From positions 20,146,116 to 20,210,115 of the forward strand of contig NC_080073.1 of the NCBI RefSeq assembly GCF_949987535.1: 64,000 nucleotides of DNA, given 5' to 3'. Below are positions 11,912 through 24,234 of this stretch, piece by piece. Both the position numbers and the translations under genes were made by a program. How positions within the stretch are numbered: position 1 is the stretch's first letter; each line of letters opens with the position of its first letter. The notes below the pieces were generated by a model. That model had not been told where the DNA came from and ran no database searches. It worked only from the letters and a program-made list of their open reading frames with translations. The stretch is from Balaenoptera acutorostrata. Lineage: Eukaryota; Chordata; Mammalia; Artiodactyla; Balaenopteridae.

Positions 11912-12251
11912 GCAGACCTACCTCGTTCTCATTTTACTGCGCCTTGTTTCATTGCACTTCACAGATTGTACAAAAAAAAAAAAAAAAAAAAAGCAAATTG
12001 AAGGTTTGTGGCAACCCTGTGTCAAGCAAGTCTATCTGCATCATTTTTCCAAAAGCATTATTTTAAAATTAAGGTACGTACATTGTTTTTTAAGACATAA
12101 TGCTATTGCACACAATAGACTACAATATAGTGTAAACATAACTTTTGTACACACTGGGAAACAAACAAATTCGTATGACTCACTTTATTGTGGTATTCCC
12201 ATTATTGCAGTGGTCTGGAACCAAAACTGCAATATGTCTGAGGTCTGCCAG
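11912..12251. mobile_element. Tigger1-like DNA transposon, internally deleted
   Basis: The left end 'cagacctacctcgttctca' pairs with the right end 'atatgtctgaggtctgcca'. The interior includes 'attgaaggtttgtggcaacc' and 'caagcaagtctatctgca', typical of Tigger1 ends. Only about 340 bases remain, so the transposase gene is absent. A run of about 20 A lies at 11,972-11,991. Confidence 0.8.
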
Positions 12252-12400
12252 TATTGTCTATATCCCCCCAGGAGAATGTTTTCTTCATGAAGCAGGAGTT
12301 TTTGCCTTTTGTTCACATTGATCCTAGTCAACTAAAAACTAAATTAGTGCCTGGGATACACAACTCAATAATCATTTGCTGAATAGATAAATTAATGAAT
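12252..12400 (+). mobile_element. L2 LINE remnant, right part (3' end)
   Basis: This resumes the L2 interrupted at 11,555, with 'ccaggagaatg', 'tgcctgggatacacaactca' and 'atttgctgaatagataaat', matching the L2 terminal region. It shows that both Tigger-type elements landed in one L2 copy. Confidence 0.7.
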
Positions 12401-13407
12401 GTCCTGGATAACATGATCATATTAGCGTGTTAATAAAATTCCTCTGGTTGAAGCCTGAAGAATAAGTTGGGAAGAGTTAAGTGTAGATGTAGAAAACCAA
12501 GAGGCTGTTTTGAGGGTCTAATAAAAAAACAATGGCAACTCAGGCTAGGGTGAAGATGCTAGCAGTAGAGAAAAGTAAACTAGTTTAGGGGGTTTTTTAG
12601 CAGAATCATCAGGGCCTGCTTACGGTAGTGTGCTGGAGTAGGCATGGACTGGTTTACAAGAGCTGATAATTAAACTTTAAGGAATTTTGTTAGTCGGTTG
12701 TTAAGCACAGACGTTATTAAAAATTAAATTATATAAACTGGCAATTAATTATATTAAAACAGTTAATAAATATTCAAAAGTAATTAATTCCTGATTATTT
12801 TACTATTACCTATGCTCTTGAGGCTATTTATGTCTATTGTGCTTCTAGGTGAAGTATCTGATGGTGTGTTACTGTGCAAATTTTTTCAACTCCACATTCA
12901 ATTAGGTCACACTGGTAGCATGAAATCAGTCAGAGAGGGAGTATTTATTCCTTGGTAATTGTCAAAGGCTATAAATCAGAGCTTGCTTTATTATCTTGTT
13001 GATTTTGTAGACTTAAGAAAGTGATGGAGAAAACATTAATAATACCCATTAATTTTAAAAGTATGTCATGTCTGCAGATATTTCACTGTTAATATCACAC
13101 AAAATTGAAGAAATATTTCTCCAGGATGTGAAAACAATTATCTGATTCAGCAAAGAAGTCATTCACATCATTGATAAAAGAATGAAATTCTGACATACAG
13201 CTATGTTGTTTCACTCTTGTCTTACTCTTTAATGTAAAGCAAACTATCAACCAACATACATATCAGATATAGTCGCTTGTTAGTTGCAACCATAAGTTGG
13301 CTATGGACCCAAGAGTTTTTCAGAAAACAAAATATTTTATGAGAATCAATTGTCTATATGAAATTTACAAAGAGTATTGTATATTTTATTATCATTGTAA
13401 ACTGTGT
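12401..13407. other. AT-rich unique sequence
   Basis: No gene is seen. The part around 12,660-12,800 is rich in TTAATTA-like palindromes and may be an old repeat that I cannot name. Confidence 0.4.
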
Positions 13408-13553
13408 AACACATTCTTTTTTAACTTTTTTTTTTTTTTGGCCGTGCCACACAGCATGTGGGATCCTAGTTCCCCAATCGAACCCGTTCCCCCTGCAGTG
13501 GAAGCATGGAGTCCTAACCACCGGACCACCAGGGAAGTCCCAACACATTCTTT
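13408..13553 (-). mobile_element. Short CHR/tRNA-type SINE, minus strand
   Basis: The body is 13,420-13,541. On the minus strand it starts 'gggacttccctggtggtcc', carries the B-box-like 'cgggttcgattggg' and ends in an A run. It is flanked by a perfect 12-base target-site duplication 'aacacattcttt' at 13,408-13,419 and 13,542-13,553. It lacks the long GC-rich body of the 1.9-kb copy. Confidence 0.93.
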
Positions 13554-13827
13554 ATACTAATAATATCTATGATAAATTTAAATAGATACGTCTACATTTT
13601 CTTTCTGGAGAACTAGGTTGTTAAATAGCATACATATGGGTCAAAGAGACCCTTATATACCCAGAGAGAAAGAATCATCAAAAATGCTGCAAGTTTCTAT
13701 CTTGTTTAACTGCCTAAATGGTGATACCCATACCTTTACACAGGGAACATTAGAAAAGGACTAAGTTTGATGGATTGGGATAGGGAAGGCAGTGTTATGG
13801 ATTAGGTGGGGTGATACTGAGTTTGAA
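13554..13827. other. Short unique sequence
   Basis: No gene or repeat is recognised between the SINE and the L1 fragment. Confidence 0.4.
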
Positions 13828-14275
13828 GAGATAGATAGCAGCAACATGGATAGACCTCAAGATGATCATACTAAGTGAAGCAAGTCAGACAGAAAAAGAC
13901 AAATATCATATGATATCACTTCTATGTGGAATCTAATAAAAGCTATGAATGAACTTATTTATAAAACAGAAACAGATTCACACACGTAGAAAACAAACTT
14001 ATGGTTATCAAAGGGGAAAGGTGTGGGGGAGGGATAAATTAGGAGGTTGGGATTAACAGATACAAACTACAATATATAAAATAGATAAACAACAAGGTTC
14101 CACTGTATAGCACAGGGAACTATATCCAATATCTTGTAATAAACTATAATGGAAAAGAACCTGAAAATAATATATATATATGTATATATTATACCAGTGA
14201 ATCACTTTACTGTACACCAGAAACTAACACAACATTGTAAATCAACTATACTTCAATTAAAAAAATTTTTTTAAA
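13828..14275 (+). mobile_element. 5'-truncated L1, 3' end only
   Basis: It begins in the last part of ORF2 ('cagcaacatggatagacct') and continues through an L1 3' UTR with a G-rich stretch around 14,014-14,030. It ends with 'aacacaacattgtaaatcaa' and an A-rich tail. This is the 3' UTR type also seen at 1-215 and 28.7-29.5 kb. Confidence 0.88.
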
Positions 14276-14861
14276 AAGGGACACGCAGACTACATGGTCA
14301 GGTGGCTAGTTGTATCCAAAGCTCTGGAGCTCAGAAAATAACTTTAAGCTGGAGCCATCATTTGGGTGATATTTGTGAAGGTCAATTAATCAAAGACTTG
14401 AGAGTGGATGAAGCTATTTTGAGTGTTTCTTCCAAATGAACTTCCAAAGCAGAGTTTGGAGGTATTTAACTGAAGTGGTAAATGAGAATGTTCTAGTCCT
14501 GACAGGCAAATTAATAGTACACACATCATCAGGGCTAAACAATACCCTCCAAGAATATTAGAGGTTTCCATCAGGGAAATACAGTTCCATGACCAAAGAC
14601 ATGTCCTCCTTTATTAGAGATGGATGTCTTAGTTAAATAGGTAGTATCAAAAATATAGATCCCCGTTGGGAGCTTGTGGTAAGTAGAAGATTGCAGAAGG
14701 CGCCATGTGTAAGTAGACATGAATTATTTACTTATTAGTTACCAATGATTTTGAGTACGGTGAGTAGGATTGGTTACTTACTAAATGATATGAAATGTGG
14801 AAGCCAGATCCTCAAAAATAAGATCTTTATTTTAGAGCTTTATATTACCTTTAAAAAAAAG
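14276..14861. other. Unique sequence
   Basis: No gene or named repeat is recognised. Confidence 0.4.
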
Positions 14862-15201
14862 AATTATGGACTTCCACTTCTGGAAAGACATGGTTTTCCC
14901 CAATTTTCTCACTTAAGTACACCTAAAAGCCCTGGAATAGTATATGTAATGTATAAGTTACACCTCTAAAAGACAGAGAAAAGAAGGCAGACCAGCTAGG
15001 GGATCATAGTACTCAAGGAACAAGGTAGAGGTCAGTTTTCTGGGTTTTCTCTTTGCCTCATATATCTCAGACCTGGAGCTGAAGAAGCCAGCAATCCAGA
15101 AACACTAATCTGTACAGACCAAAGGAAAAACAAAAAGACAAGAACAACAAAACAAATGAAAAAACAGCAGCACTGAACAAAAGCCTACTCTCTCTAATCA
15201 A

Positions 15202-15604
15202 AGAATCAAGAAAGGGACTTCCCTGGTGGTCCAGTGGTAAAGAATCCGTCTTACAATGCAGGGGACCCGGGTTAGATACCTGGCCAGGGAACTAAGATCC
15301 CACATGCTGTGGGGCAACTAAGCCCACGTGCCACAACTACTGAGCTCGCACGTCTCAACTAGAGCCTGTGTGCTGCAAACTACAGAGCCCATGTGCTCTG
15401 GACCCCACACGCCACAACTACAGAGCCCACATGCCCTGGAGCCTGCACGTCACAACTAGAGAAGAGAAAACCCGCACACCACAACTAGAGAGAAGCCCGT
15501 GTGTTGCAAAGAAAGATCTCACATGCCTTAACGAAGATCCCACATGCTGCAACTGAGACCCGACACAGCCAATCGATGAATCAATCAATCAATCAGGAAA
15601 GGGG
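15202..15604 (+). mobile_element. Long CHR-type SINE nested in the old L1
   Basis: The body is about 15,214-15,590. The head is 'gggacttccctggtggtcc', with an imperfect B box 'cgggttagatacc'. The body has repeated 'cacaactacagagcc'-like units and the end is 'gacacagccaatcgatgaat' followed by (TCAA)n. The duplication is near 'atcaagaaaggg' at 15,206-15,216 and 'atcaggaaaggg' at 15,592-15,603, with one mismatch. Its divergence suggests it is older than the 1.9-, 31- and 58-kb copies. Confidence 0.88.
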
Positions 15605-17910
15605 CAGCCTAACAGATAGAAAGCTTTTAGAAAATAACGACTCTACTCAGGTCAAACACAACAGAAAAAAATGTGGTTGCACTCCATCCACACCAGCAAA
15701 AACCAAGAGGGGAGCACAGACGTACACCCTTGTTGGATTGTAACAAGGCTCCCCAACACCATTACTGGGATGGTGTTAGAGAAGCTCAAGTAGGGAGCTG
15801 AGACTTTCATCCCCACCAACTGGTAATGAGACATCCCTCCCCACCTTTATCTCCAGTGGTGTCAGTGGAGACCACAAGTGGAACCTGGACTTCCATCTCT
15901 ACCCAGCAATAATGTGGACCCCATCACCACCTCTGGTGTCAACAAAAGCTGAGTGGGGAGCCTGGACTTCTATCACCAGTTGGCAGTAAGGAGTCAATGC
16001 TTCCTCCCTTCTCTTGTTGGAGCCGTACAAGAAAAAGTAAGAAAAAACAGAGGTTGAAATAATATTCAGAATGTCATAACATAATACGAAAATATCTAGA
16101 TTTCAAGTGAAAAATCACTGATAATACCACAAACCAGGAAGATCTAAGTCAGAATGAAAGAAGACAATAGATTCTAACACCAAGATGGCAGAGATGTTAG
16201 ACTTATCGAAGATTTTAAAGGAGCCATGATAAAAATGCTTCAATGGGCAATTAAAATATGCATGAAACAAATGAAAAACATATAATGTGTTAGAAAACAA
16301 ATAGAAAGTATCAGCAAAGATATAGAAGGTTATAAAAAAGAACAAAGTGGAAATTTTAGAACTAAAATATACAACTAACAACAAAATATCAGTGGATGGG
16401 GACAACAGCAGAATAGAAAGGACAGAGAAAAAAATCAATGAAAGGTAACACAGAACAACAGAAATTATCACATCTGAACAACAGAAATAAAATATACTGA
16501 AAAAAGTTGAGAGTCTCAGGGACCTGCTGGGACATAACAAAAGATGTAACATCTGTGTTATTGGAGTCCCAGAAGGAGAGGAAAAAGAGAGTGAGTTAAA
16601 AGCACCTAAAAAAATAACGAATGAAACCTCCCAAATTTGCCAAGGTACATAAAACTAGAGAATCAAGAAGCTGAGTGAACCCAAATAGAATAAACATAAA
16701 TAAATCTGTATTGAGACACACCCTAATTAAGCTTCTAAAAACTAAAGACAAAGAAGTAATCTTGAAAGCAACTGAAAAAAACAACCTCTTACCTATAGGG
16801 GAAAAACAATTCAAATGACAGAGGATCTCTCATCAGAAATCATGGAGGCCCAAAAGAAGTGACACAGTATTTTGCAGGTGCTGAAAGAAAATAAATGAAA
16901 TGTAGAATCCTATGCCCAATGAAAACATTCTTTATGAATAAAGGAAAAAAATCAAGACAACTTTAGATGAAGGAAAACTACAGAGTGTGTTGTCAGCAGA
17001 TTTTCTTTAAAAGACTGATTAAAGGAAATTCTCTTAACAGAAAAAAAAAATGATGAAACAAGAAAACTTGGAACATTAGAAGGAAAAAGAACATGAACTA
17101 CTCATAAATACAAGAGACTTTCCTTGCGCTCTTGAATTTTCTAAGTTATGTTTGATGGTTGAAGCAAAAATTACATTATTTTTAAAACCAATTATTTGGT
17201 TCTAAATGCATGTAGAAGAAATATTTAATACAATTATATTATAAACAGAGTAGATTAAAGAGATATAAAGAGAGGTGAAGTTTCTATACATTACTCAAAC
17301 TGGTAAAATGTGAACATCAGTAGACTGTGATGATTTATATATGCATAATATAGTTTCTAGAGGAACCACTTAAAAAAGTAAACAAAGAGATAAAAACACT
17401 ATAGATAAAAAATACGGGAGCTGAAAAATGTTCATGTAACCCACAAGAAGGCAGGAAAAAGAAAACAGAGAAATGAAAAACAGAACAAATAGAAAACAAA
17501 AAATAAAATGACAAACTTAAATTCTAACAGGTAAATAATTACTTAAATGTAAATGGTTTAGCTATATGAATTAAAAGACAGAGTTAGATAAAATAACTTA
17601 AAAAAAACTTACTTCAAATACAGTGATAGAATCAGATTGCAAGTAAAAGGGTGGAAATAGATACATCATGCAAACATTAATCAAAGGAAAGCAGAAATGG
17701 CTATATTAATATAAACAGACAAAATAGACTTCAGATCCAAAAATATTACCAAGAACAGAAAGAGGCATTATATTATAATGATATAAGGGCCAATTCAGCA
17801 AGAAGCTGTAAAAACCAAACAATGGAGCTACAAAATATGTGAAGCAAAAACTGAAAGAAATGAAAGGAAAATCCAAAATTTTATAGATATATAAATCCCA
17901 ATTATACATG

Positions 17911-17936
17911 TTTATATATATATATATATATATATC
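17911..17936. repeat. (TA)n tract
   Basis: A run of about 13 TA units inside the old L1. Confidence 0.85.
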
Positions 17937-19560
17937 CTTATTTTCACAATTGCTAGAACAACTAGAAGAAAATCAGCAAGAATAAATAAGCCCTCGACAA
18001 CATCCTCCAAGGTCTAATTGATATTGTAGAACTCTGCATCAAATCACAGCAGAATGCATACTCTTTTCAAATACCAAAATGACCATATCCTAGGCCATAA
18101 AACATCTCAACAAATTGAGAAGAAGTGAAATCATACAGAGTGTGTCTTCTGGCCACAATGAAATCAAACTAGAAATCAATAACAGAAAGATAACAAGAAA
18201 AGCTCCAAACACTTGGAAACTAAACAACACACTTTCTAAATAATGCAGGAGTCAAAATCAAGGGAGATTAAAAAAAAAAAAAAACACGTTAACTTGAATG
18301 AAAATGAAAATACAACATATCAAAATTTGTAGAAAGCAGCTAAAGCAGTATGGAGAGGGAAATTTATAGCCCTAAATGCTTAACATTAGAAAAGAGGAAA
18401 AACTCAAATCAATAACATAAGCTCTCACCTCAAGAACTTAGAAAAAGAAGAACGAAATAAGCCCAAGGCAAGGAGAAGAAAGGAAATAATAAAGAACAGA
18501 AATCAATGAATTTGAAACAGAAAATAAGAATAATATCTGCTTCATGGAAGCAATTGTTGACAAACTTACAACAAGAAAGAAAGAAAAAACTGAAAGACAC
18601 TATCAATATTAGAAATAAAACAGAGGATACTACTACAGACATTGCAGACATCAAAAGTGAAAGAGAATACTACAAACAACTCTACACACATAAATTTGAC
18701 AACCTAGAAGAAAATGACTAATTCCTTGAAAAACACCAACTACCACAATGCACCAATATGAAACAGATCATTTGAATACCCCTATAACCATTAACAAAGT
18801 TGAATTCGTAATTGAGAAGCTCCTCCAAAAGAAATTTCTGGTCCCAGATGGTTTCACTGGAGAATTTACCAAATGTTTAAAGAAGAATTAATATCAATTT
18901 TAAACAATCTCGTCAGGAGAACTTCCCAATTCACTTTATAAAGCTAATATTATTCTGATAATGAAACCAAAGTCAGTGTAAAACAAAACAAAGCAAAAAC
19001 TAGAGAACAATATTCTCATGAATATAGATGCAAAAATCCTTATCATATTAATAACAAACATCAATAGTATTTAGCAGTATGTAAAAAGAATTACAGAATG
19101 TGAATACGGTTTATTCCAGGAATGTGAGAGTGATTCATTGTTTGGAAAAAATCAATGTACTCCACCATATTCACAGGCTAAAGAAGAAAATTCACATGAT
19201 TACATCAATTGATACAGAAAAAGCGTTTGACAATTTCAACACCCATTCATGATACAAACTCTCAGAAAAATGGGAATAGAGATCTTCCCCAACTTGATAA
19301 ACAGCACTTACAAAAAACCTTAAGCTAACACCACACTTAACAGTGAAAGGCTGACCTCTTTGCCCTAAGACTAAGACCGGAAAGAAGACAAGGATGACTG
19401 CTCTTGTTACTTCTGTTCAGCATTGTACTGGAGCTTCTAGTCAGGGTAATTATGTTCTGATTTTTGACAAACGTACAAGAACAATCCAATGGAGGAAAGA
19501 GAGGCTTCTCAATAAGTGGTGCTGGAGCAAGTAGACGTCAATAAGTGAGAAAAATGATTT

Positions 19561-19705
19561 CTTAAACTCTAGCAGTGTCTTGCCAAACCTTCACATTCTG
19601 TGTCCTTCACATGGTTATATATGCCTTTTAAAATCCTGTATTAAATCCCTTCCTACTTGAAATACCTAGAGTGGTTTCTGTTTTCCTGACTAAATCTTGA
19701 CTAAT
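19561..19705 (+). mobile_element. Old repeat fragment, family uncertain
   Basis: 'aaatcctgtattaaatccct' followed by 'tacctagagtggtttctgtt' and 'gactaatcttgacta'-like wording is a phrase I recognise from the 3' end of an old mammalian repeat. I cannot name it with confidence. Confidence 0.35.
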
Positions 19706-20100
19706 AAGGTTGACAGGAGATTTTACTCCTCAGCAAATACCAATATGCTCTCCCACATTTTCTAGCTCCCTTGAAAGTATGGGCCCATGTTAGTAGTTCT
19801 GGCCAATATGCTATGAGAATTAGTGATGTTTGCAGTCTGGAGCTTTTAAGTGTTATGTGTGACTTTCCAGCCACTCCCTGCTCTGAGTTAACCTTGGTTT
19901 CATTTGTTGATATGACGGTGTCACGAGACAGAAGCCACTGGATTGTATGACTCACTCCACGGATACCCTGGAGAGCTTCCCAATACACAGTGGACTTTTC
20001 TTAAGCAAGAGATAAATTTTGGTTGTGGTAATAAGCCACTGAAGTTTTAAGGGCTGTTTGTTACCATACCACAGTTCAGATTAGAATGACCCCTATAGAA
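19706..20100 (+). mobile_element. Ancient interspersed repeat, second copy
   Basis: This has the same landmark order as 2,735-3,100: 'tctagctcccttgaaag', 'agttctggccaatatgct', then 'gcaagagataaatttt', 'taagccactgaagtttt' and 'taccataccacagttcag'. A 95-codon minus-strand frame here is not a gene. Confidence 0.5.
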
Positions 20101-21384
20101 ATTAGTCCTGGAAATAAGTATTACAATATCAAAACCCTGAAATAGGAGGCACTGACTTAATATTCCTATGAAAGGAGAAAGTAAACACATTTTGTTGCTT
20201 GGGAATAGAGGATGCAATGGAATAAACAGTTAAATCTGATCCCATGGAAGAATGGGAAGCTGTGCTAGGACTTTGCAAGGAGAAGCCAGCATATTTTGAA
20301 GTGAGTAGTGGTGACAGAAGACAATATTGGGATAGTCAGACAGCTACTCAAAACTTGACTTCATATACTCAAGACTATATTGCAGAGGAAGTATAAATGT
20401 GATCTTCTAAACATAGTCTAAAAGACTATGCTTCAAGAATGTTGAGTGTCTTCTCAGTAGTAAATTTGATTCTGTAGATACTGACAAACAGAAAGAGGAG
20501 GAGGAGATGTGTAAAGAAACCAGTGTTACCATAGAGGAACCTTGTTTTGGAGTCAAGATTTTTTTAATGTTCTCTATGTTCAGTAAATAAAATATTTTAG
20601 AAACATGGATGAACAGGAGTGCTCCATTGATATATAAGAGAGGCAGACTTGTCCTGGTATTCAGGAAGGAGATTACAAACAGGCTTGAGAAATCAGTAAA
20701 ATGTCAAGTTGACTGTTCAATAAAAGATAGATGTATTAGGAGAAAAAATAAGTCAAACATTTTTTCTACTGAGACTTAACATATTCAGGAACCACTGACT
20801 GAGAAGATATGAAATATCTCAGAGTTGAAAGGAACGCAGTATTTTGGATAAAAGAGACAAAATTCTAAATTACTAATAGAGAAAATCATTAAGATAAAAT
20901 ATATTTAATAGCTGAAAATGAATAGATATAATTTTTTGGCTATTTCCCAATAAAGTAAGCCCCAAATAAGGGCTATTTAAATTAACATTTACAAATATGA
21001 AAAATCTAGAATTTTATTTGACCCATATTAAACAAGCCCCAAATAATCTGTTGTAAATTCAAATGTATTTAAAGCACTCTTGGACAAAATTAACAGAATT
21101 ATCATCCACATTGAAGAATGTAATAATCTTTTGCTAATCATACCATACTTGAAAGTGTATATGTCCAAATTCACGATAGTGGCAAGTTGAAAGTGAATTT
21201 TGATTCAAGCAAGGAAGGACTTTCTAATGATTGTTACTACCTAATAACATAGTTTTTAAATACTCACTCCTCCAATGGGGGATCCATTTACCCCTCCAAA
21301 TCTTAAAACTATGTAAAACAGATACAAACAGAGCTGCCCTACTTAAATCAACCTACTAGCAACTGTAATCTCACTCACTGCCTT
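20101..21384. other. AT-rich unique sequence
   Basis: No gene or named repeat is recognised in this 1.3 kb. Confidence 0.45.
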
Positions 21385-21700
21385 CCCTTTTTTAACAGCT
21401 TTACTGGGGTATAACTAACAAATACAACTGTAAGTTACTTAAAGTGATGATTTGATATATGTATACACTGTGAAAGGATTCCCCAATCAAGTTAATTAAC
21501 ACATCCATCACCTCATGTATTTACCTTTCCTTTTTTTTCTTTCTTTTTAAAATTTATTTATTTTGGGGGAGAACATTTAAGTTCTACTCTCCTAGCAAAT
21601 TTCAATTACAATCACCATGGTATATATTAGATCTTTGGACCTTATTCATCTTATAACTGAAAGTTTGTACGCTTTTATCAACCTTTTGAAAGAAATTGCT
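21385..21700 (-). mobile_element. Old L1 3' end, minus strand
   Basis: Complement of an old mammalian L1 3' UTR: 'tttgatatatgtatacactg', 'cacatccatcacctcatg', 'gagaacatttaagttctact' and 'tcctagcaaatttcaa', in that order on the plus strand. Confidence 0.75.
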
Positions 21701-23260
21701 CTAACATACAGAGTTAAAGTGAAGACCAACCCCTCCTTTTGTTCTCTGTATCCCGTATCCTCTTGCCCTCTCAATGATGCTGGTCCTACAATCATGCTCT
21801 TTCTTTCCGACACCACTGATTTCTTCCTTCCCTTTGGTTTTGGTTTGTTTCCACCAACAAACAAATATGTTCCAGTGTCAACCTTCTTAATCCACATTCC
21901 TTATCCTCAAATTTCCCTCCATCTACAACCCTACTGCTCTACTGTCTTCAAAGGAAACTTCTTAGGAGATATTTATAGCTGCTCTTTCTCTTGTCCCAAG
22001 TTTTTCTTTCGTTTTTAAAAATCCATCCACGTTGGGCTCTTGCCAAGGTGGCCATGACCGTCACATGGAGAAATCCAGTGGTCAGCTTTCTGTCCTCTTT
22101 TTAGTTGAATTCTCAAGCATCATTTGAAAGGGTGCTTCCTTCCTTCCTGCTTGAAGCATTCTCTCCCATTGGTGTTTTTAAAGCAAAGTTCACTTGATTT
22201 TCTGTGCTCACTGACTTCTTTTCAGGCTTATTTGTTCCTCCTCATCAGTTCATTTAATCTGTAATTGTTGAAATGCCCCATGGTTCAGTCCTAAGCTTCA
22301 ACTCTGCTCTATCTACACTCTCTTCTAGATGATCGCATACGTTTCCAAGGCATTAATTATAATTAATATGTTTAATGACTCTCAAATTTGTATCTCTAGC
22401 CCTGACTTCTCTAAACGCTCAACTCTGATATTTAGCTGTCTACTCAACAACTCTTTTTGGAGAGTTAATAGGAATTTCTATTTAGTGTGGGTAATCAGCA
22501 CTCTCTTTTCCTTTGTCATTCTCTTCCTCCCCCTGGTTGTTCCCATTTCAGTAAGCACAATCCTTCCCCTACTCAGTGAGTGAAAATCTAGTAGTGATAC
22601 TTGATTCCTTCTTTCATCTCAGCTCTCACAACCAACCACTAACAAGTTCTCTCAGCTTTTCCTCCAAAATACATCCCAATGAAATCTAGTTCTTTCCAAA
22701 TCCTGTGCAAATACTCTCACCTGTAGTCTGGATGATCCAACAATTTCCCCAGCAACTGTTCAGCTAGTACTACACTCCAGCCTGTTTACAATCTCCTTCC
22801 CACACAGTTGCTGGAGTGGTAGTCAAAAAACCCTCAACATGCTTCCCACTACGCTTAGAAAAAAAATCCATACTTCTTTCATGTTGTGAAAGACTATGTT
22901 AATGGGTCCAACTGAACTTTCTGACCACGTGCTCTACCACTCCCACCTTCTTTCAGTGATCTAGTCCCACTGGCCATCTTTCTGACCCTCAAACATGCCC
23001 AACTCCATCCTTGCTTAGGGCCTTTGCACATGTGCCTCTTCCTGGCCTTAAGGGACCAGCTTCTTATCTTCCATGTTTCAGTTCAACCTCACCTCCTCAG
23101 AGAGGTCTTCTCTGGCCACCATCTAAAATACTGTTCATGGACCAGGTCACACATCACACATATATTTTAATAATATATAATATGACACTGTAGAGACATA
23201 TAATTACTGTGTTATATTGCCTTTATAGCACCTGCAGCATCTGAAATTTTATTTATTTTT
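21701..23260 (+). mobile_element. L2 LINE remnant with reverse-transcriptase traces
   Basis: In the 22,329-22,583 frame the translation contains 'DSQICISSPDFS', which fits the L2/CR1-type RT just after its YADD catalytic motif; the catalytic residues themselves are lost. Downstream come 'ctcaacatgcttcccactac', 'cccaactccatcc' and 'cacctcctcagagaggtctt', the L2 3' region in order. The frame is broken and cannot give a working enzyme. Confidence 0.7.
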
Positions 23261-23960
23261 TTAATACAAATGTCCAGGCTACTTCCTCCTTTCCAAAACT
23301 GTTAGTGGTTCCATGCTATCAATAAGGAAAGTTCAAGCTCTTTGAAATGCCATCTAAGACCTCCATGACCTGGCCTAACTGGCATTTTCTCATCTCCTGC
23401 CTGTATCTATTTATTGCCCATGAACCCCATTCTATGACATCATTCACTCTGCTCCATATCCCTCCCCCTAGATACATGGAAACACTTGCCTTCCCCTTAT
23501 CTGCCAAGTGACCCTTGTCCTTCTTTTAAAGACTCAGCTCAAATGCTATGCTTTAGCGTCCTCAGGAAGAGCTATTTACTGTTCATCCTGTACTCACAGA
23601 GCTGTAAGTATATGTCTTTGGTATATACAGACCCTTCTCCATCTCCCTCAAATTTCCCATTCCTAATGCATGGGAAAATGATTTATTCATCTGAGTATTC
23701 TCACCACTCACACTGATTCCTGCACAAAATAAGTTTTGTTTTGTTTTGTTTTTAAATAGGTGACACATACTTTTAATATATGTCCCTTTCCTGAATACTC
23801 TGGTTTCTCTTCTTTGGTTAGTTCTGGTTTGCCCATCTTAATTGTGATGTTTGAAGCTCAGAAAACTGTGCTTAGAATCTGTCATAAATGATTCATATCT
23901 GTATCTCTAGCCTCAGTTCCTGGCACATAGTATCACCACAACAAATGTTTGCCATTGTAC
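23261..23960 (+). mobile_element. Second L2 LINE 3' region, in tandem
   Basis: L2 3' landmarks start again: 'taagacctccatgacctggc', 'tttaaagactcagctcaaat', and the terminal 'cctcagttcctggcacatag' near 23,913. The repeat of segments already seen at 22.85-23.25 kb shows two L2 insertions in the same direction, not one long copy. A (TTTTG)n run lies at 23,733-23,754. Confidence 0.65.
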
Positions 23961-24234
23961 CAGAATGAACACAATACTGTAGTACGTGTGGTTGCGTTCA
24001 TCACACTAGAACAGGATTTCTACCTTATCTTTCTTCTGAATTCATGTGTACAATGAGTGAAACCTTGTCACCTATAACACATATTTTATTTTAATAACAT
24101 ACTGTTATATTTTAGTAATATACAACATGACACTGTAAAAATTATAATTATTTGGATAGCTATCAGCCATCAACAAATGCCTATTCAGCACTCACTACGT
24201 GCTACATACTCTATTAAGCATTCAGGCCGAGAAA
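23961..24234. other. Short unique AT-rich stretch
   Basis: No gene is seen. It contains a 50-base segment (24,107-24,155) similar to 23,162-23,211. Confidence 0.4.

Larger units (their letters stand above)
14862..19560 (+). mobile_element. Old, decayed L1 spanning 5' UTR to ORF2
   Basis: An old mammalian L1 with the parts in order: a 5' UTR-like region (14,862-16,050, holding the nested SINE), ORF1-like sequence ('ttggagtcccagaaggagag' at 16,560) and ORF2-like sequence. ORF2 traces include 'ctcctccaaaagaaatttct' and 'ggtcccagatggtttcactg' near 18,820-18,860, matching the reverse-transcriptase region. At 18,506-18,721 there is a 71-codon frame resembling ORF2 upstream of the RT domain. Further frames are broken by many stops. 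It ends within ORF2 ('aataagtggtgctgg' near 19,513), so the 3' end is missing or deleted. Confidence 0.75.

Noticed and set aside
16115..16552. Minus-strand frame of 145 hydrophobic codons
   Set aside because: It is the complement of A-rich old L1 sequence, which gives phenylalanine- and serine-rich shadows.
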